Below, piece after piece: positions 1-8,081 of a DNA stretch of 13,194 bases. The position numbers were made by a program, and so were the translations under genes. Location of the stretch: contig JANELJ010000003.1 in the NCBI GenBank assembly GCA_024511395.1, positions 8,349-21,542 of the forward strand. The letters are read 5' to 3'. Every line of letters begins with the position of its first letter. The first letter of the stretch is position 1. The DNA is from Gammaproteobacteria bacterium. GTDB lineage: Bacteria; Pseudomonadota; Gammaproteobacteria; GRL18. Below the pieces are notes generated by a model. That model saw only the letters and a program-made list of their open reading frames with translations, was not told the DNA's origin and ran no database searches.

Positions 1-156
1 GCCTGCCAGGTTTTGTCTGAAGTTTCCACAACACTGTCACCTACTTTATCCCAGGTGCTGGCTGTTCCTGAACAACAGAATCTGCAGCAGCCCCCTTACA
101 GCCATTATCTCAGAACCGGTTTTGAAAAAACGGAAATATCAGACAGTTTTATTTAA
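1..156 (+). CDS. 3' end of an unrecognised protein (partial, enters from the left edge)
   Basis: Frame 1 is open from the first base to a TAA at 154-156 and encodes about 51 residues ending in [19 protein letters not shown]. The composition (glutamine, serine and leucine rich, no stops) looks like a real C-terminus and not a shadow. Its last 8 bases overlap convergently with the stop of the cold-shock gene on the other strand, the tight tail-to-tail packing usual for two real genes. I do not recognise the family; no catalytic motif is visible in the short part present. Confidence 0.5.
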   Translation, partial: ACQVLSEVSTTLSPTLSQVLAVPEQQNLQQPPYSHYLRTGFEKTEISDSFI

Positions 157-604
157 TAACATGAATGTCTTCAGCCTGTGGGCCCTTATCACCCTGGGTC
201 ACCAGAAAGTCTACACTCTGGCCTTCATGCAGAGAGCGGTAACCGCTGCCTTTGATAGAGCGGAAATGGACAAAAATATCGCCGCCGGAAGAGCGGGTAA
301 TAAAACCATAGCCCTTATTGGTGTTAAACCATTTAACCGTGCCGGTTTCACGATCACCGGCCATTTTTGGAGCTGCAGTGGGAGTGCTGGCTTTTTTAAT
401 AGGCTTTTGAGTAGAATGGGTTTTACGTGGTGCATTCTGAGTGCTTAAAGACTGTGCCAGCAGGATAATAATACCGGCAATAAGTGCGACGATAAGATGA
501 TTAATAAAAGCGCTGCCAATGGCCATTTGATCCAGGGCCAGTCCGGCCAGTGCTGTCAGCAGTGCTGAGATAATAATGAAGATTATATTTTTTATATTAA
601 ACAT
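149..604 (-). CDS. membrane-anchored cold-shock-domain protein
   Basis: A 151-residue protein with two parts. Residues 4-27 and 33-51 are hydrophobic and should be two membrane helices with a short loop. Residues 52-85 form a basic, Ser/Thr/Pro/Ala-rich linker. Residues 87-151 are a cold-shock domain with the nucleic-acid-binding motifs RNP1 (KGYGFI, about 97-102) and RNP2 (DIFVHF, 109-114), starting TGTVKWFN. Classical Csp proteins are about 70 residues and soluble, so the N-terminal half is an addition that would hold the RNA/ssDNA-binding domain at the inner face of the membrane. Similar membrane-CSD proteins occur in other gammaproteobacteria; the role is unknown. The ATG at 604 has AAGAG about 6 bases upstream. 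It appears to be a single gene with its own promoter. Confidence 0.85.
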   Translation of the reverse strand: MFNIKNIIFIIISALLTALAGLALDQMAIGSAFINHLIVALIAGIIILLAQSLSTQNAPRKTHSTQKPIKKASTPTAAPKMAGDRETGTVKWFNTNKGYGFITRSSGGDIFVHFRSIKGSGYRSLHEGQSVDFLVTQGDKGPQAEDIHVIK

Positions 605-642
605 GGATAACTCTTGTATGGTTAGTAATGTAATAAATGAAA

Positions 643-670
643 TATTTAGTTATGTAATTTACTTGTGCAA
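643..670 (-). promoter_or_regulatory. candidate sigma-70 promoter for the cold-shock gene
   Basis: Read on the minus strand, TTGCAC (665-670) and TAAATA (643-648) are separated by 16 bases. Transcription would start near 636, giving a leader of about 30 bases before the ATG at 604. It is judged from the hexamers only. Confidence 0.4.
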
Positions 671-779
671 TAAAGTTGCTATCAGTAATGATCTTGTCAG
701 ACTATTTTAATGCCAGTGTATGACTTACTAACCCTTCATTATCCAGAGTTCAGCAGCATTTATCAAGTGGGGGAATTGC

Positions 780-1208
780 TTAAAGGATCTGACCGGTAGT
801 ATAAAACCATTGTCCGGCCATTTTTACAAATTGCGAACGTTCTTCCAGGTGGGAGGCCTCGCCATTGACCTTATAACGGGCTATAAAATGCACTTCTCCG
901 CTGCCATCCTGTGCCTGCCCCTTATGAGTCTCTTTAATTTTAAGACCAATCCACTGCTGATCGGACGCTGACAGATCAATTTTTTGTGGACGGTATTGCG
1001 GGTGCCAGGTGTTTAACAGGTACAGGCTATTACCCAGTACATAAGCGGTATAGCGTGAACGCATTAACTGTTCAGCGGTTTGAGGAACAGAAGTATCATT
1101 TTTATCGGCAGCCTTCAGAAAGCGGCCGCAGCATTGACCATAACTCAGGTCGGATTGGCAGGGACAGTCTGACTGGTCAGTAAAAGCCTGAGTGAATTTT
1201 TTTGCCAT
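780..1208 (-). CDS. ychJ: YchJ-family protein with N-terminal SEC-C zinc motif
   Basis: A 142-residue YchJ (UPF0225) family protein. The N-terminal SEC-C metal-binding motif has cysteines at 15, 17, 26 and 27 (CPC...QCCG), followed by the YchJ middle domain with the typical LMRSRYTAYVLGN (about 48-60), TWHPQ and GEVHFIARYKV stretches. E. coli YchJ carries a second SEC-C motif at its C-terminus; this one ends right after GQWFYTTGQIL and lacks it. The start ATG shares one base with the lysA stop (TGATG), implying translational coupling, so it is the last gene of lptM-lysA-ychJ. The biochemical role is unknown; a zinc-binding, nucleic-acid or protein-interaction role is only inferred from SEC-C. 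Confidence 0.88.
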   Translation of the reverse strand: MAKKFTQAFTDQSDCPCQSDLSYGQCCGRFLKAADKNDTSVPQTAEQLMRSRYTAYVLGNSLYLLNTWHPQYRPQKIDLSASDQQWIGLKIKETHKGQAQDGSGEVHFIARYKVNGEASHLEERSQFVKMAGQWFYTTGQIL

Positions 1209-2467
1209 CAGGGCAGAACGGACTCATTATTAAACAGGGAATTAATGGTTTCCCGTTCTCTGACCAGGTAATGTTTATCCTGATCCACCATCACTTCGGC
1301 CGCCCGGGGCCGGGAATTGTAATTGGAGCTCATGGTAAAACCATAGGCACCGGCGGAACGAACAACCAGTAAATCATTGGGCTTTATGGCCAGGTCCCGG
1401 TCTTTACCCAGAAAATCCCCGGTTTCACAGACCGGGCCGACAATATCATAAGTCCGGTTCGGTATGCTGTCCTCAGGTTCAATAACCGGGATTATGGCCT
1501 GCCAGGACTGGTATAAAGCAGGACGCATTAAATCGTTCATGGCGGCATCGACAATGGCAAAGTTTTTACCTTCGGGATCATCTGTTAGTTTCAGAAATTC
1601 CACCCGGGTCAGCAGAATACCGGCATTACCGGCAATAGCCCGACCGGGTTCCAGGATCAGCTTGAGCTTGCGCCCGGACAGTTGCTTTTTAATTGCCTGA
1701 GCGTACTCAGAGGGAGAAGGCGGGGTTTCATCATTATAAGGAATGCCTAGGCCGCCGCCCAGATCCAGATGATGCAGCTTAATACCTTTTTTGCGCAACT
1801 CATCCACCAGCAGCAGTACCCGGTTCAGAGCATCAATAAAGGGCTCAATTTCCAGTAGCTGGGAGCCGATATGACAGTCTACACCGACAATTTCCAGATG
1901 TTTATGCTGAGCAATATGCTGATAAACACCCATGGCTTTTTCAATAGGAATACCGAATTTGTTGGATTTCAGACCGGTAGAAATATAGGGATGGGTTTTG
2001 GCATCCACATCGGGGTTGACGCGCACGGATACCGGTGCTGTTACACCCATATCTTTTGCTACTTCGTTAATGCGTTCAATTTCAGCTTCAGATTCTAGGT
2101 TAAAACAGTAAATACCCACTTCTAGGGCGCGCTGAATTTCATCTATGCGTTTGCCAACACCAGAAAAGACAATTTTGTCCGGGCTGCTGCCGGCGGCCAG
2201 AACCCGTTCCAGTTCACCCACGGAGACAATATCAAAACCGCTGCCCATTCGTGCCAGCAGATTGAGTACACCCAGGTTGGAATTAGCCTTAACTGCATAA
2301 CATATCAGGTGATCACGATCGGCCAGGGCGGTCTCAAATGCCTGCCAGTGACGTTCTAGGGTGGCGCGGGAATAAATATAAAGTGGGGTGCCGTAACGCT
2401 GAGCCAATGAGGCGACTTCATTATCTTCGGCCATCAGGCGGCCTTTGTGGTAGTTAAAATAATCCAT
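1208..2467 (-). CDS. lysA: diaminopimelate decarboxylase
   Basis: A 419-residue enzyme of full family length that decarboxylates meso-2,6-diaminopimelate to L-lysine, the last step of lysine synthesis, in the cytoplasm with pyridoxal phosphate. Visible landmarks: the PLP-binding lysine in CYAVKAN (K60); NPDVDAKTHPYISTG (151-165) with the following SNKFGI; HIGSQ (199-203); the glycine loop DLGGGLGIPY (235-244); EPGRAIAGNAG (273-283); the active-site CETGD (347-351), which reaches the partner subunit in the dimer; and GAYGFTMSSNYNSRPR near the end. The start lies 9 bases after the lptM stop. In Pseudomonas and relatives lysA is followed by dapF; here ychJ follows and dapF is absent from the window. 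Confidence 0.97.
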   Translation of the reverse strand: MDYFNYHKGRLMAEDNEVASLAQRYGTPLYIYSRATLERHWQAFETALADRDHLICYAVKANSNLGVLNLLARMGSGFDIVSVGELERVLAAGSSPDKIVFSGVGKRIDEIQRALEVGIYCFNLESEAEIERINEVAKDMGVTAPVSVRVNPDVDAKTHPYISTGLKSNKFGIPIEKAMGVYQHIAQHKHLEIVGVDCHIGSQLLEIEPFIDALNRVLLLVDELRKKGIKLHHLDLGGGLGIPYNDETPPSPSEYAQAIKKQLSGRKLKLILEPGRAIAGNAGILLTRVEFLKLTDDPEGKNFAIVDAAMNDLMRPALYQSWQAIIPVIEPEDSIPNRTYDIVGPVCETGDFLGKDRDLAIKPNDLLVVRSAGAYGFTMSSNYNSRPRAAEVMVDQDKHYLVRERETINSLFNNESVLP

Positions 2468-2476
2468 GCTGATTCT

Positions 2477-2629
2477 TTATTTAAGCGAGTGGTTGCCGGA
2501 AGTGTATGAGGAGGATTTTTCATCCGGCAGGTATAAAGGGCCTTTCTGACCGCAGGCACTGAGCATACTTCCAATGCCCAGAATGGCAATAACCAAATAA
2601 AGTACCAGCTTTGCACGACACCATTTCAT
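2477..2629 (-). CDS. lptM: LptM-type small lipoprotein
   Basis: A 50-residue lipoprotein, start taken at the ATG at 2629 because the signal peptide begins there (basic MKWCRAK, hydrophobic 8-22, lipobox LSAC with the lipidated cysteine at 26). Directly after it comes CGQKGPLYLP, the signature of the LptM/YifL/LppL family. In E. coli LptM binds the LPS transport complex LptDE in the outer membrane and helps disulfide maturation of LptD. The open frame extends 17 codons further upstream, but that part covers the promoter and has no signal-peptide character. It is the first gene of the lysA operon; the lptM-lysA order is conserved in gammaproteobacteria. Confidence 0.9.
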   Translation of the reverse strand: MKWCRAKLVLYLVIAILGIGSMLSACGQKGPLYLPDEKSSSYTSGNHSLK

Positions 2630-2662
2630 AAAAATACCTGTTATTAATGTTTGAAATTGCGC

Positions 2663-2691
2663 ATTATACCGTAAATACATTTAAGTGAATA
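2663..2691 (-). promoter_or_regulatory. candidate sigma-70 promoter of the lptM-lysA-ychJ operon
   Basis: On the minus strand there is a perfect TATAAT at 2663-2668 placed to give a start near 2656, about 27 bases before the lptM ATG. A -35 is poor (TTCACT 15 bases upstream, or TATTCA at 17), so the assignment rests mainly on the -10. Confidence 0.5.
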
Positions 2692-2710
2692 TGAGGTTTT
2701 AGGGGTAATT

Positions 2711-2730
2711 GGGTGGGTGGTCAGGGCGGG
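2711..2730 (+). other. G-quadruplex motif
   Basis: Four GGG runs at 2711-2713, 2715-2717, 2724-2726 and 2728-2730, with loops of 1, 6 and 1 bases, satisfy the canonical G3N1-7 pattern on the plus strand. It lies upstream of the lptM promoter and is the C-rich side for the minus-strand operon. Folding in the cell is not shown. Confidence 0.5.
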
Positions 2731-2768
2731 AGCATACTTTTAATAATTCTCATTTAGACGCAAATACC

Positions 2769-2878
2769 GTATCCATTGACCGCACTCCTTGCTGAAGACG
2801 CCGTGAATCCATCCATGGAGGCTTTTCGGCAGCATCCCTGCTACCGAAATTTCATCAAGAAGCACGGTCAATGGATAC
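2769..2878. repeat. 110-bp palindromic (MITE/REP-like) intergenic element
   Basis: The ends gtatccattgaccg (2769-2782) and cggtcaatggatac (2865-2878) are perfect 14-bp inverted repeats, and similarity continues inwards to about 28 bp (roughly 24 matches). Inside are the 12-bp palindrome tccatccatgga (centre near 2813) and a hairpin ttcggcagca/tgctaccgaa (about 2825-2847). Elements with a 'GCCGTGAATCCATCC' core are familiar as dispersed intergenic repeats in some gammaproteobacteria (from memory, not searched). No transposase is present. Confidence 0.65.
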
Positions 2879-2956
2879 TCAGTGGCTATAAATGTAATAT
2901 TTTTGCATATTGAACATATTTTAATCAAAGTATGATCCGGCCTTGGGTGGGTGGTA

Positions 2957-2962
2957 TATAAT
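2957..2962 (+). promoter_or_regulatory. candidate -10 box for the sensor kinase operon
   Basis: A perfect TATAAT lies 43 bases before the GTG start at 3005, on the right-hand edge of the second 13-bp repeat. No convincing -35 is seen 16-18 bases upstream, so an activator or a different sigma factor may be needed. Confidence 0.3.
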
Positions 2963-3004
2963 GACTGTCATTGAACGTTAAAAATATAATAAAAAAAACA
3001 GACT

Positions 3005-4993
3005 GTGAAATTAAAATCCTATATTTTCCGCTGGGTGACTCTGGCGACGCTGCTGCCGGCAACGGCTCTGGGGCTGTTTGCCACTTATTATGTGCAAAAT
3101 CTGTATCATGAAGATGCGACCAGGGATATTTTGCGCTCTCTGGAAAATATTTCTTCAGAAATTACCCGCAGTCTGCAGGCGGAACAGAAGCTGATTTTAA
3201 AGCTGACAGAATCCAGGCCTGTGCAGCAGTTTCTGCAGGTGCTGCAGGCTGCCGCCAGGGGTCAGCGCCATCCTCAGTATGCTGAGAGACTAAAAACCCT
3301 GAGTGAGTTTCTACAGCAGTATCAGTCGGTTATTTCTCTTTTTGATACTTTCAGAGTGCTGGATATTCGCGGCAATACGTTGTTAAAAGTCCGCTCCGGC
3401 CATGAAAGTATTACCCGCTATGAGGGTTTTGATCCCTATCCCATTATGGACAAGGAAATTATTCTGCCTGAGCATGTCAGATACCTAGCAGAATTACCGG
3501 AAAACAATGTCAGCTTTATCGAACTGCCGCAGACCCGTGATGAAATGGGAATGGAAAATAACATCGTCATCCCTGATGGTATTGTGCCTCTTATCTATAA
3601 AGGTGAGCGGGAGGGCTATCTGGCCGTGACGATCAGCGGCTCTAATATCGATCAACTGCTGGAACTTGCGGCCCGGCTGTATAACGGCAAGCTGCTGATT
3701 GCTGAAATTGATGAAGAAAATGGGGTGCGCAATGGTCAGATTTTGTATGACGATAAAACCCTGCTGCGCTTTGCTCATTTAAAGTCCACCATTGAAAATA
3801 TCCAGATGATTGAAAATGGACGGCTGTGGAATGCCTTTCTGGAATCGCCTTTTGGCTCAGTGGTGTCTGGTAATGGTCGCTCTCATTATTATTATATTGA
3901 ATATTTTCCCTATCCGGATTCTCTGATCTCCTGGCTCATTGCCAGTGAGGTTAATGATGAGGCCTATACCAAACCCTTTGAACGTATTCGTGTCGGGATC
4001 TGGGTGTTGGCCAGTATAGCGGCTTTCAGCAGCCTGTTTCTGGCGCACTTTGCTTCCATGGCAATTTCCACACCGATTATGCACTTGGCTAAAAACCTTA
4101 AACTTTATGCTGACGGCATTCGGCCTGAACCGGTGAAAAGTGATATTGATAAGATGCAGCAGTTGTCTGCCTCCTTTATCTATATGGCAGAAAAACTGGA
4201 ACAGGAGCAACAGGAACGGATCAGGGCGGAAAATATGATGGTACAAAATGCCAAGTTGGCCAGTCTGGGACAGATGGCCGCTGGTATTGGCCATGAAATC
4301 AATAATCCGCTGAACAATATCCGTTCTTTGTCCCGTTTAATTAAACGTGATCTGGAAAAATGCACCTGGGAAGGTGATGAGCAACGTCAGTCTGCACGCT
4401 ATCTAAAAAACATGCTGGAGGATATCAGTTCTCTGGATGAAGAAGTGGTTCGGGCTTCAGAAATTGTTCAGGGGGTACTGAGTTTTGCCCGGCAGATCCC
4501 GGATAAAGAATTCACCCGTATTAATATGATAGACTTGCTGAAAAATACGGAGGGCCTGATCCGCCAGGAAGCCAAACGTGCCCAGGTTGAATTACAGGGT
4601 ATGGATACTATTGAACGTGGGGGATCTGTTATGATTATGGGCGACCAGGGTAAATTACAGCAGGCTCTGGTGAATATTTTACTCAATGCTATTCAGGCCT
4701 GTGTGGATGCACGCTCTAGTGAACACTGTACTCAACGCAGTATTGAGCTGAGTCTGCAGTATGATGAGGATGCGATGTTATTAAGCATTCGGGATCATGG
4801 CCCCGGTATTGATGCAGAGGTTATGGATCAGATTTTTGATCCCTTCTTTACCACCAAGAGTGTCGGTAAGGGTATCGGCCTGGGTCTGTCCATTGTACTG
4901 GGTATTATTCAGAACCATAAAGGTGAACTGAATATTGAAAATGCCGAATACGGCGGTGCCGTGGTGAGAATAAAATTACCGGTTATCCACTAA
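3005..4993 (+). CDS. membrane sensor histidine kinase of an NtrC-type two-component system
   Basis: A 662-residue sensor kinase starting at GTG. Membrane helix 1 is at about 8-30, followed by a roughly 300-residue periplasmic sensor region (Cache-like by size and position, not proven), helix 2 at about 329-350, a HAMP-like segment from 351 and a coiled coil (about 385-415). The dimerisation/phosphoacceptor region reads LASLGQMAAGIGHEINNPLN with H430. The ATPase domain shows the N box (553-565), G1 DHGPGI (597-602), F box FDPFFTTK (611-618) and G2 GKGIGLGLSI (621-630), all intact. The GHEINNPL form is common in kinases paired with sigma-54 regulators. No Shine-Dalgarno is obvious. The regulator gene starts 27 bases after its stop, so the two are very probably cognate. 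The ligand is unknown. Confidence 0.93.
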   Translation: MKLKSYIFRWVTLATLLPATALGLFATYYVQNLYHEDATRDILRSLENISSEITRSLQAEQKLILKLTESRPVQQFLQVLQAAARGQRHPQYAERLKTLSEFLQQYQSVISLFDTFRVLDIRGNTLLKVRSGHESITRYEGFDPYPIMDKEIILPEHVRYLAELPENNVSFIELPQTRDEMGMENNIVIPDGIVPLIYKGEREGYLAVTISGSNIDQLLELAARLYNGKLLIAEIDEENGVRNGQILYDDKTLLRFAHLKSTIENIQMIENGRLWNAFLESPFGSVVSGNGRSHYYYIEYFPYPDSLISWLIASEVNDEAYTKPFERIRVGIWVLASIAAFSSLFLAHFASMAISTPIMHLAKNLKLYADGIRPEPVKSDIDKMQQLSASFIYMAEKLEQEQQERIRAENMMVQNAKLASLGQMAAGIGHEINNPLNNIRSLSRLIKRDLEKCTWEGDEQRQSARYLKNMLEDISSLDEEVVRASEIVQGVLSFARQIPDKEFTRINMIDLLKNTEGLIRQEAKRAQVELQGMDTIERGGSVMIMGDQGKLQQALVNILLNAIQACVDARSSEHCTQRSIELSLQYDEDAMLLSIRDHGPGIDAEVMDQIFDPFFTTKSVGKGIGLGLSIVLGIIQNHKGELNIENAEYGGAVVRIKLPVIH

Positions 4994-5020
4994 ACCTGTA
5001 CCATTAAGTATCTACTAAGA

Positions 5021-6373
5021 ATGAAACAGAAATTAATACTGATTGATGATGAACCCAAGGCCGGCCGCCTGACGGAACGCTACCTGGAAGACAGTTATGA
5101 CTGCCGTATATTCCAGGATCCGCTTGAAGCCATGAACTATTTTAATGCCCATGGGGCGGATCTGGTGATCACCGATATGCAGATGCCGAATCTGACCGGG
5201 GCTGAAGTACTGGCGCAGATCCGGGCAGTAGATAAACAGATCCCGGTCATTGTGATCACGGCTTATTCTACTGTGGATAATGCTATTAAAGTGCTGCGTT
5301 TGGGTGCTACGGATTTTATTAAAAAGCCCTTTGATATTGAAGAGCTGAAAATCACTATCGACAAGGCTCTGAATGTTTCCCGGATCAAGGCTGAAAACTA
5401 CCGTCTGAAACAGCATCTGAAAGCCCGGGAGGATCAGGACGATCGCTACCGGATGATCGGTACCGGCGGTAATATGCAGAAAGTGTACGATATTATCGAT
5501 AAGATTGCCGATATTCGCTGTAATGTCATTATTGAAGGGGAATCGGGTACCGGTAAGGAACTGGTGGCTCGTGCTATTCACTTTCAGAGCCAGTCGGCAG
5601 ACAAACCGTTTATTGTTATTGACTGCGGAGCGCTGACCGACAGCTTACTGCAAAGTGAATTATTCGGTTATGAAAAAGGCGCCTTTACCGGTGCCAATAA
5701 GCAGAAAAAAGGTCTGCTGGAAACCGCCTCCGGAGGCACTTTGTTTCTGGATGAAATCTGCAATATTTCTGACAATATGCAGACCAAGCTGCTGCGGGTG
5801 GTGCAGGAGCAGCAGATCACCCGGGTGGGGGGGCTGGAAACCATAGATATTGACGTGCGCTTTGTGGTCGCCACTAACCAACCCATGGATAAAATGGTGC
5901 AGGAAGGCAAATTCCGTCATGACCTTTATCATCGTCTGAATGTTATTAATATCCAGGTACCGCCGCTGCGTTCCCGCCTGGAGGATTTGCCCTTACTCAC
6001 TGAAGCGCTGATTAAACGCTTTGCGAAAAAGTATCACCGTAATATTAAGGGCTTTGATAAGGCTTCCACTAAGCTGTTGATGAGTTACCACTGGCCGGGT
6101 AATGTACGGGAGCTGAGTAATATTATTGAGCGGGCCGTAGCATTATCAGATAATGAAATACTGCATCTGGAAGCCATTCCCAATGCCGTGGATGCACCGG
6201 GACAGACTACAGGGGAACAGATTGATGCTGATCAGCCCACACTGGCAGAGCTGGAAAAACGCTATATTTTAAAAATACTGGCGGCGAATAATGATAACCG
6301 GGAACAGACAGCGGCCATTTTAGGTATTAATAAATCAACTCTCTGGCGTAAGTTGAAAGAGTACGATGAATAA
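5021..6373 (+). CDS. NtrC-family sigma-54-dependent response regulator
   Basis: A 450-residue regulator with the classic three domains. Receiver, about 1-120: acidic D9/D10, phosphoacceptor D52 (LVITDMQMPN), T80 and K102. AAA+ activator, about 145-385: Walker A GESGTGKE (173-180), the sigma-54-contacting GAFTGA loop (220-225), Walker B GGTLFLDE (238-245), arginine-finger region FRHDLYHRLN and the WPGNVREL sensor II region (358-365). A Fis-type helix-turn-helix (about 427-446, EQTAAILGINKSTLWRKL) binds DNA. All key residues are present, so it should activate promoters of the -24/-12 class. It is in an operon with the upstream kinase. A -24/-12 promoter lies in front of soxY about 1.6 kb downstream, which is a likely target. 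Confidence 0.95.
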   Translation: MKQKLILIDDEPKAGRLTERYLEDSYDCRIFQDPLEAMNYFNAHGADLVITDMQMPNLTGAEVLAQIRAVDKQIPVIVITAYSTVDNAIKVLRLGATDFIKKPFDIEELKITIDKALNVSRIKAENYRLKQHLKAREDQDDRYRMIGTGGNMQKVYDIIDKIADIRCNVIIEGESGTGKELVARAIHFQSQSADKPFIVIDCGALTDSLLQSELFGYEKGAFTGANKQKKGLLETASGGTLFLDEICNISDNMQTKLLRVVQEQQITRVGGLETIDIDVRFVVATNQPMDKMVQEGKFRHDLYHRLNVINIQVPPLRSRLEDLPLLTEALIKRFAKKYHRNIKGFDKASTKLLMSYHWPGNVRELSNIIERAVALSDNEILHLEAIPNAVDAPGQTTGEQIDADQPTLAELEKRYILKILAANNDNREQTAAILGINKSTLWRKLKEYDE

Positions 6374-6547
6374 AATTTTTATATTTGGACCGGGACGTTA
6401 AATTATCGTGCAGCTTTCGCCGTTTTATATTGATACCTCAAGAGCTGGAGATCTAACCGCAAGGTAGTTTGAAATTGTCCGGCATCGCATTGCTCAGAGC
6501 TTTGGTGCCCGGGCCGAATATCCCCCCCCCTAGTTTATATTATAATT
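6374..6547. other. non-coding stretch with a 9-C tract before the broken kinase gene
   Basis: This 174-base gap holds a run of nine C at 6522-6530, a TATAAT at 6541-6546 without a -35, and the direct repeat tagtttata (6531-6539 and 6553-6561). The downstream pseudogene lacks the first membrane helix expected for its family, so its 5' end may once have lain here, but I find no recognisable coding remnant. Confidence 0.35.
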
Positions 6548-7884
6548 ATGGGTAGTTTATATGTCGCTATCCCGGAAGTCCAGCAGTTTTTCAGGTCTTA
6601 CTGATTGCTGATTGCGCTGTTGTTTCTGGTGAGTTTAGTGCGTGTCAGTATTGCTCAAAGGCTGTCTGCTGCAGGAGAAGATAAATATAAACCCTATTTA
6701 AACAGCTACTATGTACTGACAATAACGGGCGGTTTGTTGTGGGGTATCAGCATTGCCATGATGATCCATGTAAATCAACTGGGTGAGTTCAGTTATTTGC
6801 TGCTGGTTATCTGTGTGGCTACAACAGTGGGTGCCCAAGCCACCATGGGCTCTTATTTCAGAGTGGTTGTGCAGTTTATTATGCTGATATGGATACCCAT
6901 AATGTTGGTCTACGTTCTTCTGGGCGTGAAAGGGGGGCCATATGGTTATCTGTTTCTATCCTTGACGCTGTTTTTACTGGCTTTTGTGATCCTGCAGTCA
7001 TGGCGTATTTCCATGGATTTTCAAATGGGAGTGATTCAGCAGGTGCAGCTTGAACAACGTAGTGATGAGCTTTATCAGGCCATTCAGACCATTGAACAAC
7101 AGCAGAAAGAAGTCCGTCAACACCGAGACCATCTGCAGGAACTGGTGGATGAAAAAACCGAAGATCTAAACCGGGCTAGGATCCGTGCTGAAGAAGCGGA
7201 CAGGGCAAAAAGTGAATTTCTGGCCAATATGTCCCATGAATTAAGAACTCCGCTACATTCGATTTTAAGTTTCAGCCAGTTTGGAATAGAACGACTGGGA
7301 AAGGTGGATAATGAAAAAATTCGCAGTTACCTGGAAAAAATTCATTATTCCGGAGAAATTCAGTTAAACCTGGTTAATGATCTGCTGGATCTGGCACGCC
7401 TGGAATCCAATAGTCAGGATCTATTTTTTAAGCAGTATAACCTGTATCTCCTGATTAAAAGTGTGGTGGCAGAATTAAGCAGTCTGTATGAAAATAAAAA
7501 TATCCGGGTTACTACCATTTCGGAGGAAAATGAACTGTATATTCAATGTGACAGTTCAAAAATCATGCAGTTGATCCGCAATTTACTGGGTAACGCTATT
7601 AAGTTCTCACCGCAGGGCTCTGAAATTATCATTATCTGTGAAAAAAAACATGATTCCATCAAAATGATCATTCAGGATCAGGTACCGGTGTGCCTGATGG
7701 AGAAAAAGAACTGATTTTTGATAAGTTTAATCAGTCCAGCCGTACCCGTACCGGAGTAGGCGGTACCGGCCTAGGCCTAGCTATCTGTGCTCAGATAATA
7801 GAAGTTCATAAAGGTTGGATCTGGGTTGAAAATGCGAAGCCTCAGGGGGCGGTATTTAATGTTTTACTGCCGGTAGAATCATGA
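6548..7884 (+). pseudogene. membrane histidine kinase, broken by a TGA and a -1 frameshift
   Basis: Read from ATG 6548 the frame gives MGSLYVAIPEVQQFFRSY, then TGA (6602-6604), then continues at once as LLIALLFLVSLVRVSIAQR, so TGG to TGA is the simplest explanation. Four to five membrane helices follow to about 6990, then a coiled coil, a HisKA domain (SHELRTPLHSIL, His codon 7235-7237) and an N box (QLIRNLLGNAIKFSP). At 7681 the frame is lost in the G1 box: one extra G after GATCAG would give DQGTGVPDGEKELIFDKFNQSS, and the rest (GGTGLGLAI, ending LLPVES at 7884) lies in the next frame. No receiver domain is attached. The repaired length is about 445 residues. A fragment could start at TTG 6605, but it would lack the ATP-binding G boxes. 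Two separate lesions make sequencing error less likely than decay. Confidence 0.85.
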
Positions 7885-7892
7885 ATGGCTAA

Positions 7893-7944
7893 AAAAGGCA
7901 GATTGCAATTTGCAAAGTCAATTTGCAATCTGCCTTTTGTTTTT
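7893..7944 (+). terminator. rho-independent terminator after the broken kinase
   Basis: Stem aaaaggcagattgcaa (7893-7908) pairs perfectly with ttgcaatctgcctttt (7923-7938) around a 14-base loop, followed by gttttt. It begins 8 bases after the TGA at 7882-7884 and separates the signalling genes from the soxYZ unit. The symmetric A and T runs mean it could act in both directions. Confidence 0.85.
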
Positions 7945-8003
7945 AGTGAACCTGTCTCATCTAACTTTATCTATCATCTTGATATTTAAGTTTTTTTGTT
8001 AAT

Positions 8004-8019
8004 TGGCATAGTCGATGCA
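8004..8019 (+). promoter_or_regulatory. sigma-54 (-24/-12) promoter of soxYZ
   Basis: TGGCATAGTCGATGCA has GG at 8005-8006 and GC at 8017-8018 separated by exactly 10 bases, and fits TGGCAYN5TTGCW with a single mismatch (ATGCA for TTGCA). The start would be near 8030, about 50 bases before the soxY ATG. The sequence lies downstream of the terminator, and no comparable sigma-70 promoter is seen. An NtrC-type activator is encoded just upstream. Confidence 0.65.
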
Positions 8020-8081
8020 GTATCAGAAAATATAAATAACAATGTACGATAAAAAACAACCAACAAAGGAAGGAATAAAAG

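Larger units (their letters stand above)
2709..2955. repeat. 13-bp direct repeats flanking a palindromic element
   Basis: The 13-mer ttgggtgggtggt occurs at 2709-2721 and again at 2943-2955. Between them lies the 110-bp inverted-repeat element, with a further outer inverted pair catacttt (2734-2741) / aaagtatg (2927-2934). The whole stretch from 2630 to 3004 has no convincing gene. The arrangement could be an inserted non-autonomous element with flanking repeats, or paired binding sites around a structured region; the 8-12 bases between repeat and palindrome argue against simple target-site duplication. Confidence 0.5.

Noticed and set aside
2740..2928. 62-residue minus-strand frame across the palindromic element
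   Set aside because: The reading frame runs through inverted repeats and hairpins, has no ribosome site and resembles no protein.
5033..5581. 182-residue minus-strand frame opposite the response regulator
   Set aside because: It mirrors a receiver and AAA+ domain with every key residue; no protein-like features of its own.
6479..6494. CCGGCATCGCATTGCT resembling a -24/-12 promoter before the broken kinase
   Set aside because: The spacing between GG and GC is 9, not 10, and sigma-54 promoters do not tolerate this well.
6602..6604. TGA as a selenocysteine codon
   Set aside because: It falls inside a hydrophobic segment where Trp is natural, no SECIS-like hairpin follows, and the gene has a second inactivating lesion.
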